Source of the DNA: Guptibacillus hwajinpoensis
Lineage (GTDB): Bacteria; Bacillota; Bacilli; Bacillales; Guptibacillaceae
Reading direction: 5' to 3' (one strand)
DNA: 64,000 bases
NCBI RefSeq assembly: GCF_029277305.1
Contig: NZ_CP119526.1
Shown: piece after piece, positions 41,961-49,070 of the stretch
How the letters are laid out: each line of letters begins with the position of its first letter
Position numbering within the stretch: the first letter of the stretch is position 1
The notes under the pieces: generated by a model
What the model saw: the letters and a program-made list of their open reading frames with translations, nothing else
Told to the model about the DNA's origin: nothing
Database searches by the model: none
Program-made: the position numbers and the translations under genes

Positions 41961-42074
41961 TTGTAGTAGATGACTATGGCTAGTATGAGTTAGTTTTGGT
42001 AAACGTTTTAGTAGGTTCTTTTTTGATCTTTTTAAATAGTTATTGCGATGTATGCCTTCAAATAAGCACAAATG

Positions 42075-42128
42075 TTATCTTCCATTATCTCGGAGCTTAT
42101 CTTTAATAGAGATAGGCTCTTATTTTTA
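42075..42128 (+). repeat. Cassette junction J45
   Basis: TATCTTCCATTATCT, core CGGAGC 42091-42096. GAGCTTATCT pairs with AGATAGGCTC. Confidence 0.9.
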
Positions 42129-42140
42129 TACAGTAAGGGT

Positions 42141-42169
42141 TTGCGGTAAGTGGCTTTATTTGAAATAAT
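42141..42169 (+). promoter_or_regulatory. Cassette-leader promoter
   Basis: TTGCGG, 17 bp, TGAAATAAT (hexamer 42164-42169), upstream of the MFS gene. Confidence 0.7.
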
Positions 42170-42249
42170 TGGATTAAGAATAGATGCAGAATAAGGAAAA
42201 ATTCTTGGTTGAAAGAATGAAGGCACTTCTTAGAAAGGTTATATGTTGT

Positions 42250-43482
42250 ATGTTCTATTTATTCAAAAATAGAGACTTTAAATTTTTTGTTACAGCAAGA
42301 TTAATTCTTGATTTAGGAAAGAAAATCTCTTGGGTAGCCTTGGCGTGGTTTGTTTATGAATTGACGAATTCTGCATCAGCTATCGGATTTGTCATTACTT
42401 CTGCTACCATTGCTCCACTTTTATCAAGTATTTTTGTAGGGTCGCTTTTAGATGAATTTAATAGACGTACGATCATGATTGCTGAAAATGTATTGAGAGC
42501 AATATTCATTTTATTAATTCCACTATTATATTGGGGAGATGAATTGACCCTTCCTATAATCTTAATAGTTGTTTTTATTAACGGTCTTTTATCAGCTTTT
42601 ACTGATATCGGAAGTATGACCATATTGCCTGCTTTTGTAGATCAGGAAGATTTGCAAAGCGCCAATGCACTGGTAGCAATGGCTGGTCAATCAGGCTATT
42701 TAATCGGTCCCGCAATCGGAGGTTTTTCCGCAGCATACATAGGGGCGTCACTCACATTATTCGTTGCTGTTTTTTTCTTTTTCTTGGCAGCTATTCTCTA
42801 CTTCTTCATTCCTTATAGTAGTTTCCAACAGGGAGTAGAACCAAGGCGATTGAAGAAAAGAAATTATAGAATCATAAAAGAAATCGTAGACGGGTTTACG
42901 TTCTTACGTAATCATAGAGTTCTAATCATCATATCCAGCGTCACATTAGTATTTAACATCACTTATGCTCCCTTAGAACCTGTATTACCTGTTTTTGTGG
43001 GGAGTCATTTGGATTCTGGTCCAGATACTCTGGGTATGATTTGGACAGTTTTTGCAGTAGGAGCACTTTTAGGTTCGTTTATTTGGGTGAGGTTAAACAT
43101 TCCGATTTATTACTCTTATTCACTCGGTATCGTCATTAGTTTATGGGGAGTAGCTCCACTTCTAATCAGTTTTGTTACCAACGAAACTATTGTTTATGTG
43201 ATTATGTTTTTTGGTGGAATTGTGTATGCACCTTATAACATTGTTGAACCTACTCTAGAGCAAAAACTTATCCCAAATCATCTAAGAGGAAGGGTCATAG
43301 GAGTCATGGGATTTATTGCAGGAATTGGCTTTCCTTTTGGTACATTTATCGTTGGTTTATTAGGAGAGTATTTTGGTGCTGCCAATACATTATTTATGTC
43401 TGGGTTAGCTACTATCATATTAGGTCTTACCGTTTCGTTCCAAAGATCTCTGCGCTTTAGTAATAAAGATGTTAATTATTAG
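42250..43482 (+). CDS. MFS transporter, MFS_3 type (EntS/macrolide-efflux-like)
   Basis: About 410 residues with 12 predicted membrane helices. The start FYLFKNRDFKFFVTARLILDLG and the loop after helix 2, GSLLDEFNRRTIMI (the MFS DRxxRR-type motif), are typical of MFS_3 drug or siderophore exporters. NHLRGRVIGVMGF marks the C-terminal half. AGAAAGG lies about 11 bp before the ATG at 42250; ATGs at 42184 and 42220 are alternatives with weaker signals. Substrate unknown; an exporter fits a resistance-type cassette. Confidence 0.85.
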   Translation: MFYLFKNRDFKFFVTARLILDLGKKISWVALAWFVYELTNSASAIGFVITSATIAPLLSSIFVGSLLDEFNRRTIMIAENVLRAIFILLIPLLYWGDELTLPIILIVVFINGLLSAFTDIGSMTILPAFVDQEDLQSANALVAMAGQSGYLIGPAIGGFSAAYIGASLTLFVAVFFFFLAAILYFFIPYSSFQQGVEPRRLKKRNYRIIKEIVDGFTFLRNHRVLIIISSVTLVFNITYAPLEPVLPVFVGSHLDSGPDTLGMIWTVFAVGALLGSFIWVRLNIPIYYSYSLGIVISLWGVAPLLISFVTNETIVYVIMFFGGIVYAPYNIVEPTLEQKLIPNHLRGRVIGVMGFIAGIGFPFGTFIVGLLGEYFGAANTLFMSGLATIILGLTVSFQRSLRFSNKDVNY

Positions 43483-43614
43483 GTGATATAAGTTACTTTC
43501 TAACGTTTTCCGTTGTTCAAGGGGATTTAATATTAAGATTGAGTATGAAACGGGAGCTGAAGGGTGTGATTTCGAAATCACATCAAGTGAATAAACTTTC
43601 GAGGAGGTTTAGTA

Positions 43615-43794
43615 ATGTCTTTCGGGAAAAGATTTCTTATTACATGTTTAATCGTAATGGTTGTTATGGGAATTGAATATATAATCTTGCCGGATATTTT
43701 AATAATTAAGGCAGTGGCATTAAGTTCGACAACTATGGTCGTTATCTCGATAATTAATAAGAAATACCCCTTGAAGAAGAAAGCAGATTCATAA
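43615..43794 (+). CDS. Small membrane protein (59 aa)
   Basis: GAGGAGG lies about 8 bp before the ATG. The product has two hydrophobic stretches (about residues 8-26 and 28-47) and a basic tail KKYPLKKKADS. No family is recognised. The palindrome GTGATTTCGAAATCAC at 43567-43582 upstream may be a remnant of a junction left arm. Confidence 0.6.
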   Translation: MSFGKRFLITCLIVMVVMGIEYIILPDILIIKAVALSSTTMVVISIINKKYPLKKKADS

Positions 43795-43856
43795 CTTCAG
43801 TTAATTTATTTGAGGTACTTCACTTGTAAGCGAGCAAATTCGATTGAGCATTCAAA

Positions 43857-43902
43857 AAAAACACTCTACACCAGCCAGTTAAGGCGTGGTACACAGTGTT
43901 TT
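43857..43902 (+). terminator. Rho-independent terminator
   Basis: AAAACACT pairs with AGTGTTTT around CACCAGCC / GGCGTGGT pairing. It follows the small membrane protein gene. Confidence 0.75.
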
Positions 43903-43949
43903 GTGGACAAAGATACCGATTACTTGGTGGTTGTGTTTCAATTTAAATC

Positions 43950-43980
43950 TTACTCCATTATCTCGGAGCGATAATATAGA
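43950..43980 (+). repeat. Cassette junction J46
   Basis: CTTACTCCATTATCT, core CGGAGC 43964-43969. Confidence 0.82.
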
Positions 43981-44057
43981 TGAATTTTATCTCATTTTAA
44001 CTTAATTACAGTGTCACATAGTAAAGGACTTAATATTTTTTTGCGGGGGAAATGCTG

Positions 44058-44279
44058 GTGAAAATACTTAGAATATTTCTGGCGACTATTGTAGTTTCTC
44101 TATCTATTTATGGTTTGATAACTGGAACAACCAGAACTATATTGCCTTATTTAATGCTCTTAATGGGTGGAACGTTTCTTGTTATGGGGGTTTCTGAATT
44201 TCAAGAACGAAAACCAGTCGCTTTAACATCATTCCTTGTAGCTGGATTTAGTATTTTCGTTGGGATTTATGCTTTTTAA
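44058..44279 (+). CDS. DUF3953-like small membrane protein (73 aa)
   Basis: MKILRIFLATIVVSLSIYGLITG at the start and GGTFLVMGVSEFQERK in the middle fit the DUF3953 family of short Bacillus membrane proteins with two to three helices. GTG at 44058 is preferred because GCGGGGGA lies 8 bp upstream. Function unknown. Confidence 0.65.
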   Translation: MKILRIFLATIVVSLSIYGLITGTTRTILPYLMLLMGGTFLVMGVSEFQERKPVALTSFLVAGFSIFVGIYAF

Positions 44280-44331
44280 AGAAATCTAGCGTAAACCTGT
44301 GTGAAAATTTCTAGCAAAATCTATATATTTG

Positions 44332-44372
44332 CTTCGAAATCGAGTCTTCAAGTTAATCGGAGCAAAAGCTGA
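44332..44372 (+). repeat. Cassette junction J47
   Basis: TTCGAAATCGAG, TCTTCAAGTTAAT, core CGGAGC 44357-44362, then AAAAGCTGAAG shared with J37. Confidence 0.9.
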
Positions 44373-44454
44373 AGATCGGTACATAGATTTCCGCTCTACA
44401 ATATATGGAGGAGCTATACAAGAAAATAGAAGTACGTTAAAGAGAGGAACATTA

Positions 44455-45003
44455 ATGGAAAAACAAAATCCAATAATTGAAACAAAACGATTAATTTTAA
44501 GAGAAGTAACCTTTGAGGATGCTTTGGATATGTATCACTATTTATCCGATGAAGAAGTCGTAAAACATATGGGATTAGCACCGGCCCAAAATGTTGAAGA
44601 TGTATTGGATGAAATCGAATGGTATCACTCAATAATAACGGAAGGTACAGGTATTAGGTGGGGAATTACTTTAAAAGATTCAGGTAAAGTTATAGGTAGT
44701 TGCGGGTATTTAAATTTGCAAGACAAACATTATAGAGCAGAAGTTGGATTTGAATTAAGTAAAAACTATTGGGGAAAAGGAATAGCTTCTGAAGCACTAG
44801 GAGCAATTATTAGGTATGGATTTAATCACTATCAGTTAGAACGGATAGAGGCTTTGATAGAGCCTGGTAATATTCAATCACAAAAGTTGGTTAGCAAACT
44901 AGGTTTCACAAAAGAAGGCTTACTCAGGCACTATGAATATACTCTTGGTAAATTTGATGATTTATATATGTATTCAATTATTAAAAGTGATCTTATCAAA
45001 TAA
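44455..45003 (+). CDS. GNAT acetyltransferase (RimJ/RimL-like), copy 2
   Basis: This is a near-identical duplicate of 35047-35595 (178 of 182 residues the same; the differences are M/L, G/D, S/R and G/A). The complete GNAT core EVGFELSKNYWGKGIASEALGAII is present. ATG at 44455 with AGAGAGGAAC is used. The homologous block runs from just after the core of J47 to the core of J48, so the whole cassette was copied. Confidence 0.9.
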   Translation: MEKQNPIIETKRLILREVTFEDALDMYHYLSDEEVVKHMGLAPAQNVEDVLDEIEWYHSIITEGTGIRWGITLKDSGKVIGSCGYLNLQDKHYRAEVGFELSKNYWGKGIASEALGAIIRYGFNHYQLERIEALIEPGNIQSQKLVSKLGFTKEGLLRHYEYTLGKFDDLYMYSIIKSDLIK

Positions 45004-45035
45004 TAGAAGTGTAATGGTGTTAAAGAAGAAGATAT

Positions 45036-45098
45036 CTTGATACTGAGTCTTCATTAAACTCGGAGCTTATCTGTAATTAAGGTAGGCTCCTTTTAATA
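45036..45098 (+). repeat. Cassette junction J48
   Basis: CTTGATACTGAG, TCTTCATTAAACT, core CGGAGC 45061-45066, then GGAGCTTATCT with a partly eroded 3' arm ending GGCTCC and TTTT. Confidence 0.9.
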
Positions 45099-45110
45099 TG
45101 AAAAAAAAGA

Positions 45111-45139
45111 TGGAGTTATTCGCAATATTTTGAAATAAT
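45111..45139 (+). promoter_or_regulatory. Cassette-leader promoter
   Basis: TGGAGT, 17 bp, TGAAATAAT (hexamer 45134-45139), upstream of the 60-residue membrane protein. Confidence 0.73.
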
Positions 45140-45216
45140 TGGCACTGAAGATTTTGGAAATATTGTTGAACATCAGGTTTATGCAGTTTGTTTAGTTTTA
45201 AATGGGAGGTGAGCGT

Positions 45217-45399
45217 ATGGATGATGCTGTGTTTTGGGTATCTAGTATAGGTGGCTTGTTAAGTTTAGGAGTGTTCATTTGGTATTACGCCTCATTAGGA
45301 AAGAGGATTTCAAAGGAAGAAAAGGAAGCTGGAGAAGATTTAACTTATAAGATAAATCCTTTTACAGGTACTTCAAAAGATACTAAAGGTAAGAAATAA
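45217..45399 (+). CDS. Small membrane protein (60 aa)
   Basis: One hydrophobic helix (about residues 5-25) is followed by a charged cytoplasmic-looking tail with KRISKEEKEAGEDL. GGGAGGTGAG lies just upstream of the ATG at 45217. No family is recognised. Single-gene cassette with its own leader promoter. Confidence 0.6.
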   Translation: MDDAVFWVSSIGGLLSLGVFIWYYASLGKRISKEEKEAGEDLTYKINPFTGTSKDTKGKK

Positions 45400-45419
45400 C
45401 CTTTTGTATGACTATCTCA

Positions 45420-45478
45420 TCTTACAGAAAATCGGAGCGATAGCTGCACTTTGGCTATCGCTTGTTGTGCAGTAAAAA
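45420..45478 (+). repeat. Cassette junction J49
   Basis: Core CGGAGC 45433-45438 after CATCTTACAGAAAAT. GCGATAGC pairs with GCTATCGC. It is identical to J1 from the core rightward, but different to the left of it. Confidence 0.9.
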
Positions 45479-45508
45479 TATACAAGAATGTCACAGGGGA
45501 GATATTAA

Positions 45509-46762
45509 ATGTTTAAAGGAATATATGAATTTATAAGTGAAGCACAGCTGAAAAAGTATGCAAAACTTGCTGTAGGAGCTGGTGTGAATCTGCAAAAAAA
45601 TCAATTATTGATTATCCATAGTGATATACAAAATGCTACGTTTGCACGTCTGATCCAAACGATAGCCTACGATGCAGGAGCTTCAAATGTATTTATAGAT
45701 TGGACAGATGAACAGTCTACCAAAGAATTTTACTTAAATGCAGCAGATAGTGTCATTGATCACTTTCCTGATTGGCAGGCTGCCCGTTTTAAGGAATGGG
45801 ACGATGCCGGTGCAGCTTACATACATATTATTTCTGAAAACTTAGAGGTCTTTAAGGAGGTTTCTACAGAAAGGATAAATCGTTTTCAAAAAGCCTCTCG
45901 CACCAAATTGAGGGATTATTATGCGAAAATTAGATCCCACAAGGTACGCTGGTGTCTTCTAGCTGTCCCGAGCGTTGAATGGGCAACAAAAGTATTCCCT
46001 AACCTAAGTATAGAAGAAGCTTTACAATCATTGTGGGAATTAATTTTAAAAGGGTCTCGGGCAGATGGGGAAAACCCTGTAAAAGATTGGGGGATTCACA
46101 ATAAAGCCTTCGAATCTCGAAAAAAGATCCTAAACGAGAGCCAATTTGAATCTCTGCATTTTACAAATAGATACGGAACTGATTTATCAGTCGGTCTGCC
46201 TAAAAATCATCTCTATATCGGTGGGGGAGTCATAGATAAAAACGGAACACCGTTCTTTCCGAACATTCCTACGGAAGAAATATTTACTGCTCCCCATAAA
46301 CATAAGGTGAATGGCAAATTGGTAGGTACTAAGCCTCTTATCTATGGAGGAAGTGTCATCGATGAATTTTATCTGATTTTTAATAATGGGCGGATTACCG
46401 ATTATTATGCTGCCAGGGGACAGGAAGTGTTACAAAATCTCATCGAAACAGACGAAGGATCACATTATCTAGGTGAAATTGCCTTGGTCTCTAATAAATC
46501 TCCTCTTGCTCAGGCTGATACTCTTTTTTTCAATACTTTATTTGATGAAAATACGTCCTGTCATATTGGAATCGGAAATGCATCTCCCTCCAATGTTCAA
46601 AATGGCATTGAACAATCAAAGGAAGAGTTGAAGGTATCAGGTCTAAATACGTCACTTTTGTTAGTCAATGTGACCTTTGGAACCGAAGATATGAAAGTAG
46701 TGGGCATTAAAGAAGGTGAAACGGAAGTACTACTACTGAAGGATGGGGATTTTCAATTCTAA
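45509..46762 (+). CDS. M29 family aminopeptidase (AmpS-like), copy 2
   Basis: 417 residues and about 91% identical to the copy at 5928-7181. The metal-binding segments (PTEEIFTAPHK, DEGSHYLGEIALV, FDENTSCHIGIGNA) are unchanged and most substitutions are conservative or at the surface, so both copies look functional. AGGGGAG precedes the ATG. The duplicated block extends from the core of J49 to the core of J50. Confidence 0.92.
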   Translation: MFKGIYEFISEAQLKKYAKLAVGAGVNLQKNQLLIIHSDIQNATFARLIQTIAYDAGASNVFIDWTDEQSTKEFYLNAADSVIDHFPDWQAARFKEWDDAGAAYIHIISENLEVFKEVSTERINRFQKASRTKLRDYYAKIRSHKVRWCLLAVPSVEWATKVFPNLSIEEALQSLWELILKGSRADGENPVKDWGIHNKAFESRKKILNESQFESLHFTNRYGTDLSVGLPKNHLYIGGGVIDKNGTPFFPNIPTEEIFTAPHKHKVNGKLVGTKPLIYGGSVIDEFYLIFNNGRITDYYAARGQEVLQNLIETDEGSHYLGEIALVSNKSPLAQADTLFFNTLFDENTSCHIGIGNASPSNVQNGIEQSKEELKVSGLNTSLLLVNVTFGTEDMKVVGIKEGETEVLLLKDGDFQF

Positions 46763-46870
46763 TACGTCTACAACTTAAAAACATAGAAAACTAATTTCAG
46801 GTGGATCATACTTAGTGTAATTTATTAGTGAAAACAAACTGGTGCATTATGTATAGATCTGTTTCAATAT

Positions 46871-46940
46871 CTCGAAATCAAGTTTTCCGTATAATCGGAG
46901 CGTTAATCTAAAAAGGATTACGCTCCTTTTTGTTTAAGTT
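46871..46940 (+). repeat. Cassette junction J50
   Basis: CTCGAAATCAAG (46871-46882), TTTTCCGTATAAT, core CGGAGC 46896-46901. GGAGCGTTAATC pairs with GGATTACGCTCC, then TTTTTG, a good terminator. Confidence 0.92.
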
Positions 46941-46963
46941 AATAACAGGGCAGTTTAACGGAA

Positions 46964-47070
46964 TAAAAGGTTGTCATATTCAATCCATAAAAGGGCCAGA
47001 GATTGATGAAGAAAAACCTGTTCAGTTTATGCTAGAAACTAAATGGAATACTAATCATAAAATACATTAA
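46964..47070 (+). pseudogene. C-terminal remnant of an unidentified gene
   Basis: An open frame without a usable start encodes about 34 residues including QSIKGPEIDEEKPVQFMLE and ends at TAA 47068-47070. It lies between the J50 leader and the MetAP gene, so it may be what is left of the original cargo of this cassette. The family is not recognised. Confidence 0.35.
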
Positions 47071-47085
47071 AAAGTGGGGATATCA

Positions 47086-47829
47086 ATGGTCGCAAAAACT
47101 AAAAAGGATTTGGATGGATTGAAAATAATTGGTGAAGTTTGTGGAGCGATTCGTGATGAATTGGTCCTTAGTACGAAACCCGGAATTACCACAAAAGAAC
47201 TCGATGAAATTGCAAGAGAGATGTTTGAAAAGGCAGAAGCTCAATCTGCGCCAAAAGGAGAATACGATTTTCCTGGGTATACGTGTATTAGTATAAATAA
47301 TGAAGTGGCGCATGGAGTTCCGAAGAGAAAACGGGTCATCCATGAAGGAGATTTAGTGAATATAGACGTTTCAGGTTCAAAAAACGGATATTACGCAGAT
47401 ACTGGAATTTCATTTGTAGTAGGGAGAGGAGACGCGACATTACAAAAAATATGTGACGTTTCTAAAGAGGCCTTCCATGCTGGACTTAAGCAGGCAAAGC
47501 CAGGTTCAAAAAAAAGTGCTCTCGGAAAGGCTGCACACAATGTAGCGAAACGCCATGGCTTAACAGTAATAAAAAATCTTACTGGGCACGGTATTGGACG
47601 TTCGCTTCATGAAGAACCTAAACATATTTTTAATTATTTCGCTAGTTGGGATGATGAAATCTTAAAAGATGGTGCGGTAATTGCCTTTGAGCCTATGATC
47701 TCTACATTTGAAGAGGAAGTTTTCCAATCTGAAGATGGATGGACCTTCTTAACCAATGAAAGCTTTGTGGCTCAATACGAACATACGGTTATTCTTACAA
47801 ATGAAGGACCCCTTATTACTACATTATAA
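47086..47829 (+). CDS. Type I methionine aminopeptidase
   Basis: 247 residues with the pita-bread metallopeptidase fold. The five metal ligands lie in NIDVSGSKNGYYADTG (two Asp), LTGHGIGRSLHEEP (His), AFEPMIS (Glu) and YEHTVIL (Glu). It removes initiator Met. It resembles accessory Bacillus MetAPs such as YflG rather than the ribosomal-operon copy, and so is probably a spare or stress form. ATG at 47086 has GTGGGGA upstream. Confidence 0.92.
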   Translation: MVAKTKKDLDGLKIIGEVCGAIRDELVLSTKPGITTKELDEIAREMFEKAEAQSAPKGEYDFPGYTCISINNEVAHGVPKRKRVIHEGDLVNIDVSGSKNGYYADTGISFVVGRGDATLQKICDVSKEAFHAGLKQAKPGSKKSALGKAAHNVAKRHGLTVIKNLTGHGIGRSLHEEPKHIFNYFASWDDEILKDGAVIAFEPMISTFEEEVFQSEDGWTFLTNESFVAQYEHTVILTNEGPLITTL

Positions 47830-47879
47830 AAAGCACAATACGGCAATCGAGCGCAATTCAAGAATATTGATTAAGTCCT

Positions 47880-47930
47880 TTGTTCCGTTATCTCGGAGCA
47901 TTTCTAAAACAGGAAATGCTTCCTTTTTTA
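47880..47930 (+). repeat. Cassette junction J51
   Basis: TTCCGTTATCT, core CGGAGC 47894-47899. GAGCATTTC pairs with GAAATGCTTC, then CTTTTTT. Confidence 0.9.
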
Positions 47931-47942
47931 TGAAATAAAGCA

Positions 47943-47971
47943 TTGAGTTGATCAGATTAATCTGAAATAAT
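47943..47971 (+). promoter_or_regulatory. Cassette-leader promoter
   Basis: TTGAGT, 17 bp, TGAAATAAT (hexamer 47966-47971), upstream of a degraded GNAT gene. Confidence 0.72.
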
Positions 47972-48023
47972 TTATATTAAGTAAGTGGGCTTAAATAGAA
48001 TGTAATTAAGGCTTGGTAATCAT

Positions 48024-48673
48024 ATGGCAATAGAGTGGATTGAAATTACTAATAAAAACACAAAATACTTTGGGGAAGCAACGTAAATATATGAACAAGC
48101 ATTTCCAGTAGAAGTTAGGGAGTCACAAGAGACTTTTCTAAGGAGTATACAATATTCAGAAAGTAGTTTTTCTCCTTTGCCACGGGACAATACTTAGCAA
48201 ATGTGAATGCAGGATTTATTGTATATATCGTTACAAACCCTACTTTAAGAAGTAGAAAGTTATGTTCCAGTACAATTTCTAGACTTGAAGAAATATTAAG
48301 TCAGGAATCTAAAAAAGCAGGATACGATTTTCTGGATGCAATCGTCTTAGAAACTGAAACCAAAGAGATGGTACACTCCAACAAAGAAAAAGAGGATTGT
48401 ATGAAGCGTAATATATTCTTCGAAAGAAAAGGATATTTACATTTCAATACACTTCATTATCAGCAACCACCTTTGAACAGAGTTGAGCCGTCGATTCCTT
48501 TTAACTTATTTGTGAAAAATTATAGAGACACTTTAACTACTAAGGAAAGGCTATTTGACATAATACTGGATATCTATCAAGAAAAGTATTTCAATATAAA
48601 TGGAATCGATAAAGCAACACTAGACCATTGTTTACAAGACAAGGGTATTACTAGGCAAGTCACAAATTGTTGA
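48024..48673 (+). pseudogene. Degraded GNAT acetyltransferase
   Basis: The ATG at 48024 starts MAIEWIEITNKNTKYFGEAT, which is then cut by TAA at 48084. The frame resumes as IYEQAFPVEVRESQETFLRS, loses about 30 residues and shifts frame near 48190, then continues from 48203 as NAGFIVYIVTNPTLRS to the C-terminus at 48673. The pieces together match one long GNAT family with an extended C-terminal part. At least one stop and one deletion/frameshift make it non-functional as a whole. Confidence 0.78.
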
Positions 48674-48678
48674 TTGAG

Positions 48679-48725
48679 TTTATTCCATAATATCGGAGCG
48701 TTTGTTAAATAAAAGCTTGGCGCTC
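48679..48725 (+). repeat. Cassette junction J52 (last recognisable)
   Basis: TTATTCCATAATAT, core CGGAGC 48694-48699, then the leader shared with J29. No junction is seen further right. Confidence 0.85.
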
Positions 48726-48772
48726 TATGCAGGATTAGGACAGGGGTGTGCATGAGTGAGAGGAGGATTAAT

Positions 48773-48865
48773 ATGGGAATAGGTGGTATGAGTATAGCGC
48801 TAATCTCATTAGTTCCAATCTTTCTAATACTAGGTGTCATACTTCTTTTAAAGAGAAAAAGGTGA
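48773..48865 (+). CDS. Tiny membrane peptide (30 aa), paralogue of 28599
   Basis: MGIGGMSIALISLVPIFLIL and a Lys/Arg-rich end KRKR. AGAGGAGG lies about 8 bp before the ATG. Conservation with the 28599 copy while the adjacent S51 gene has been deleted suggests selection on, or independence of, the peptide. Confidence 0.55.
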   Translation: MGIGGMSIALISLVPIFLILGVILLLKRKR

Positions 48866-48919
48866 AAATATTCTAGTCTGATATCTTTTGATGAAAATAT
48901 TAAAAGAAAGGTGTGCGAT

Positions 48920-49004
48920 ATGAAGCAAATCAAATAATGTTACTTTTGATGAGAAGATTATTGAGAAAGAGTTCCAAACAGTATTTTTAGATACTATGAG
49001 CTAA
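48920..49004 (+). pseudogene. Deleted copy of the S51 peptidase gene
   Basis: The first codons (MKQIK, then stop) and the last about 20 codons (VTFDEKIIEKEFQTVFLDT) of the peptidase at 28723 remain. About 200 intervening codons are missing. Upstream flanks match those of the intact copy. Confidence 0.8.
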
Positions 49005-49070
49005 TGTTTAGCATGGGAGAGTATTAATTGACGACAGCAAAATAATAAAGTAAATAGGAGAAAATAGTCT

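Noticed and set aside
5836..48725. CRISPR array
   Set aside because: The repeated element is degenerate, carries long variable hairpins, and is separated by whole genes of 300-2500 bp, not uniform short spacers. No cas genes are present.
5836..48725. Classical integron with attC sites
   Set aside because: No RYYYAAC/GTTRRRY pair is seen at the boundaries, the recombinase has XerC/D size with no evident IntI-specific segment, and it is not at the array edge. Integron-like is used only as an analogy.
5836..48725. Junctions as nothing more than ordinary terminators
   Set aside because: Several lack a T run or a 3' arm, the left arm and core are conserved beyond what termination needs, and two duplications break exactly at the core. 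Terminator function for some copies is still accepted.
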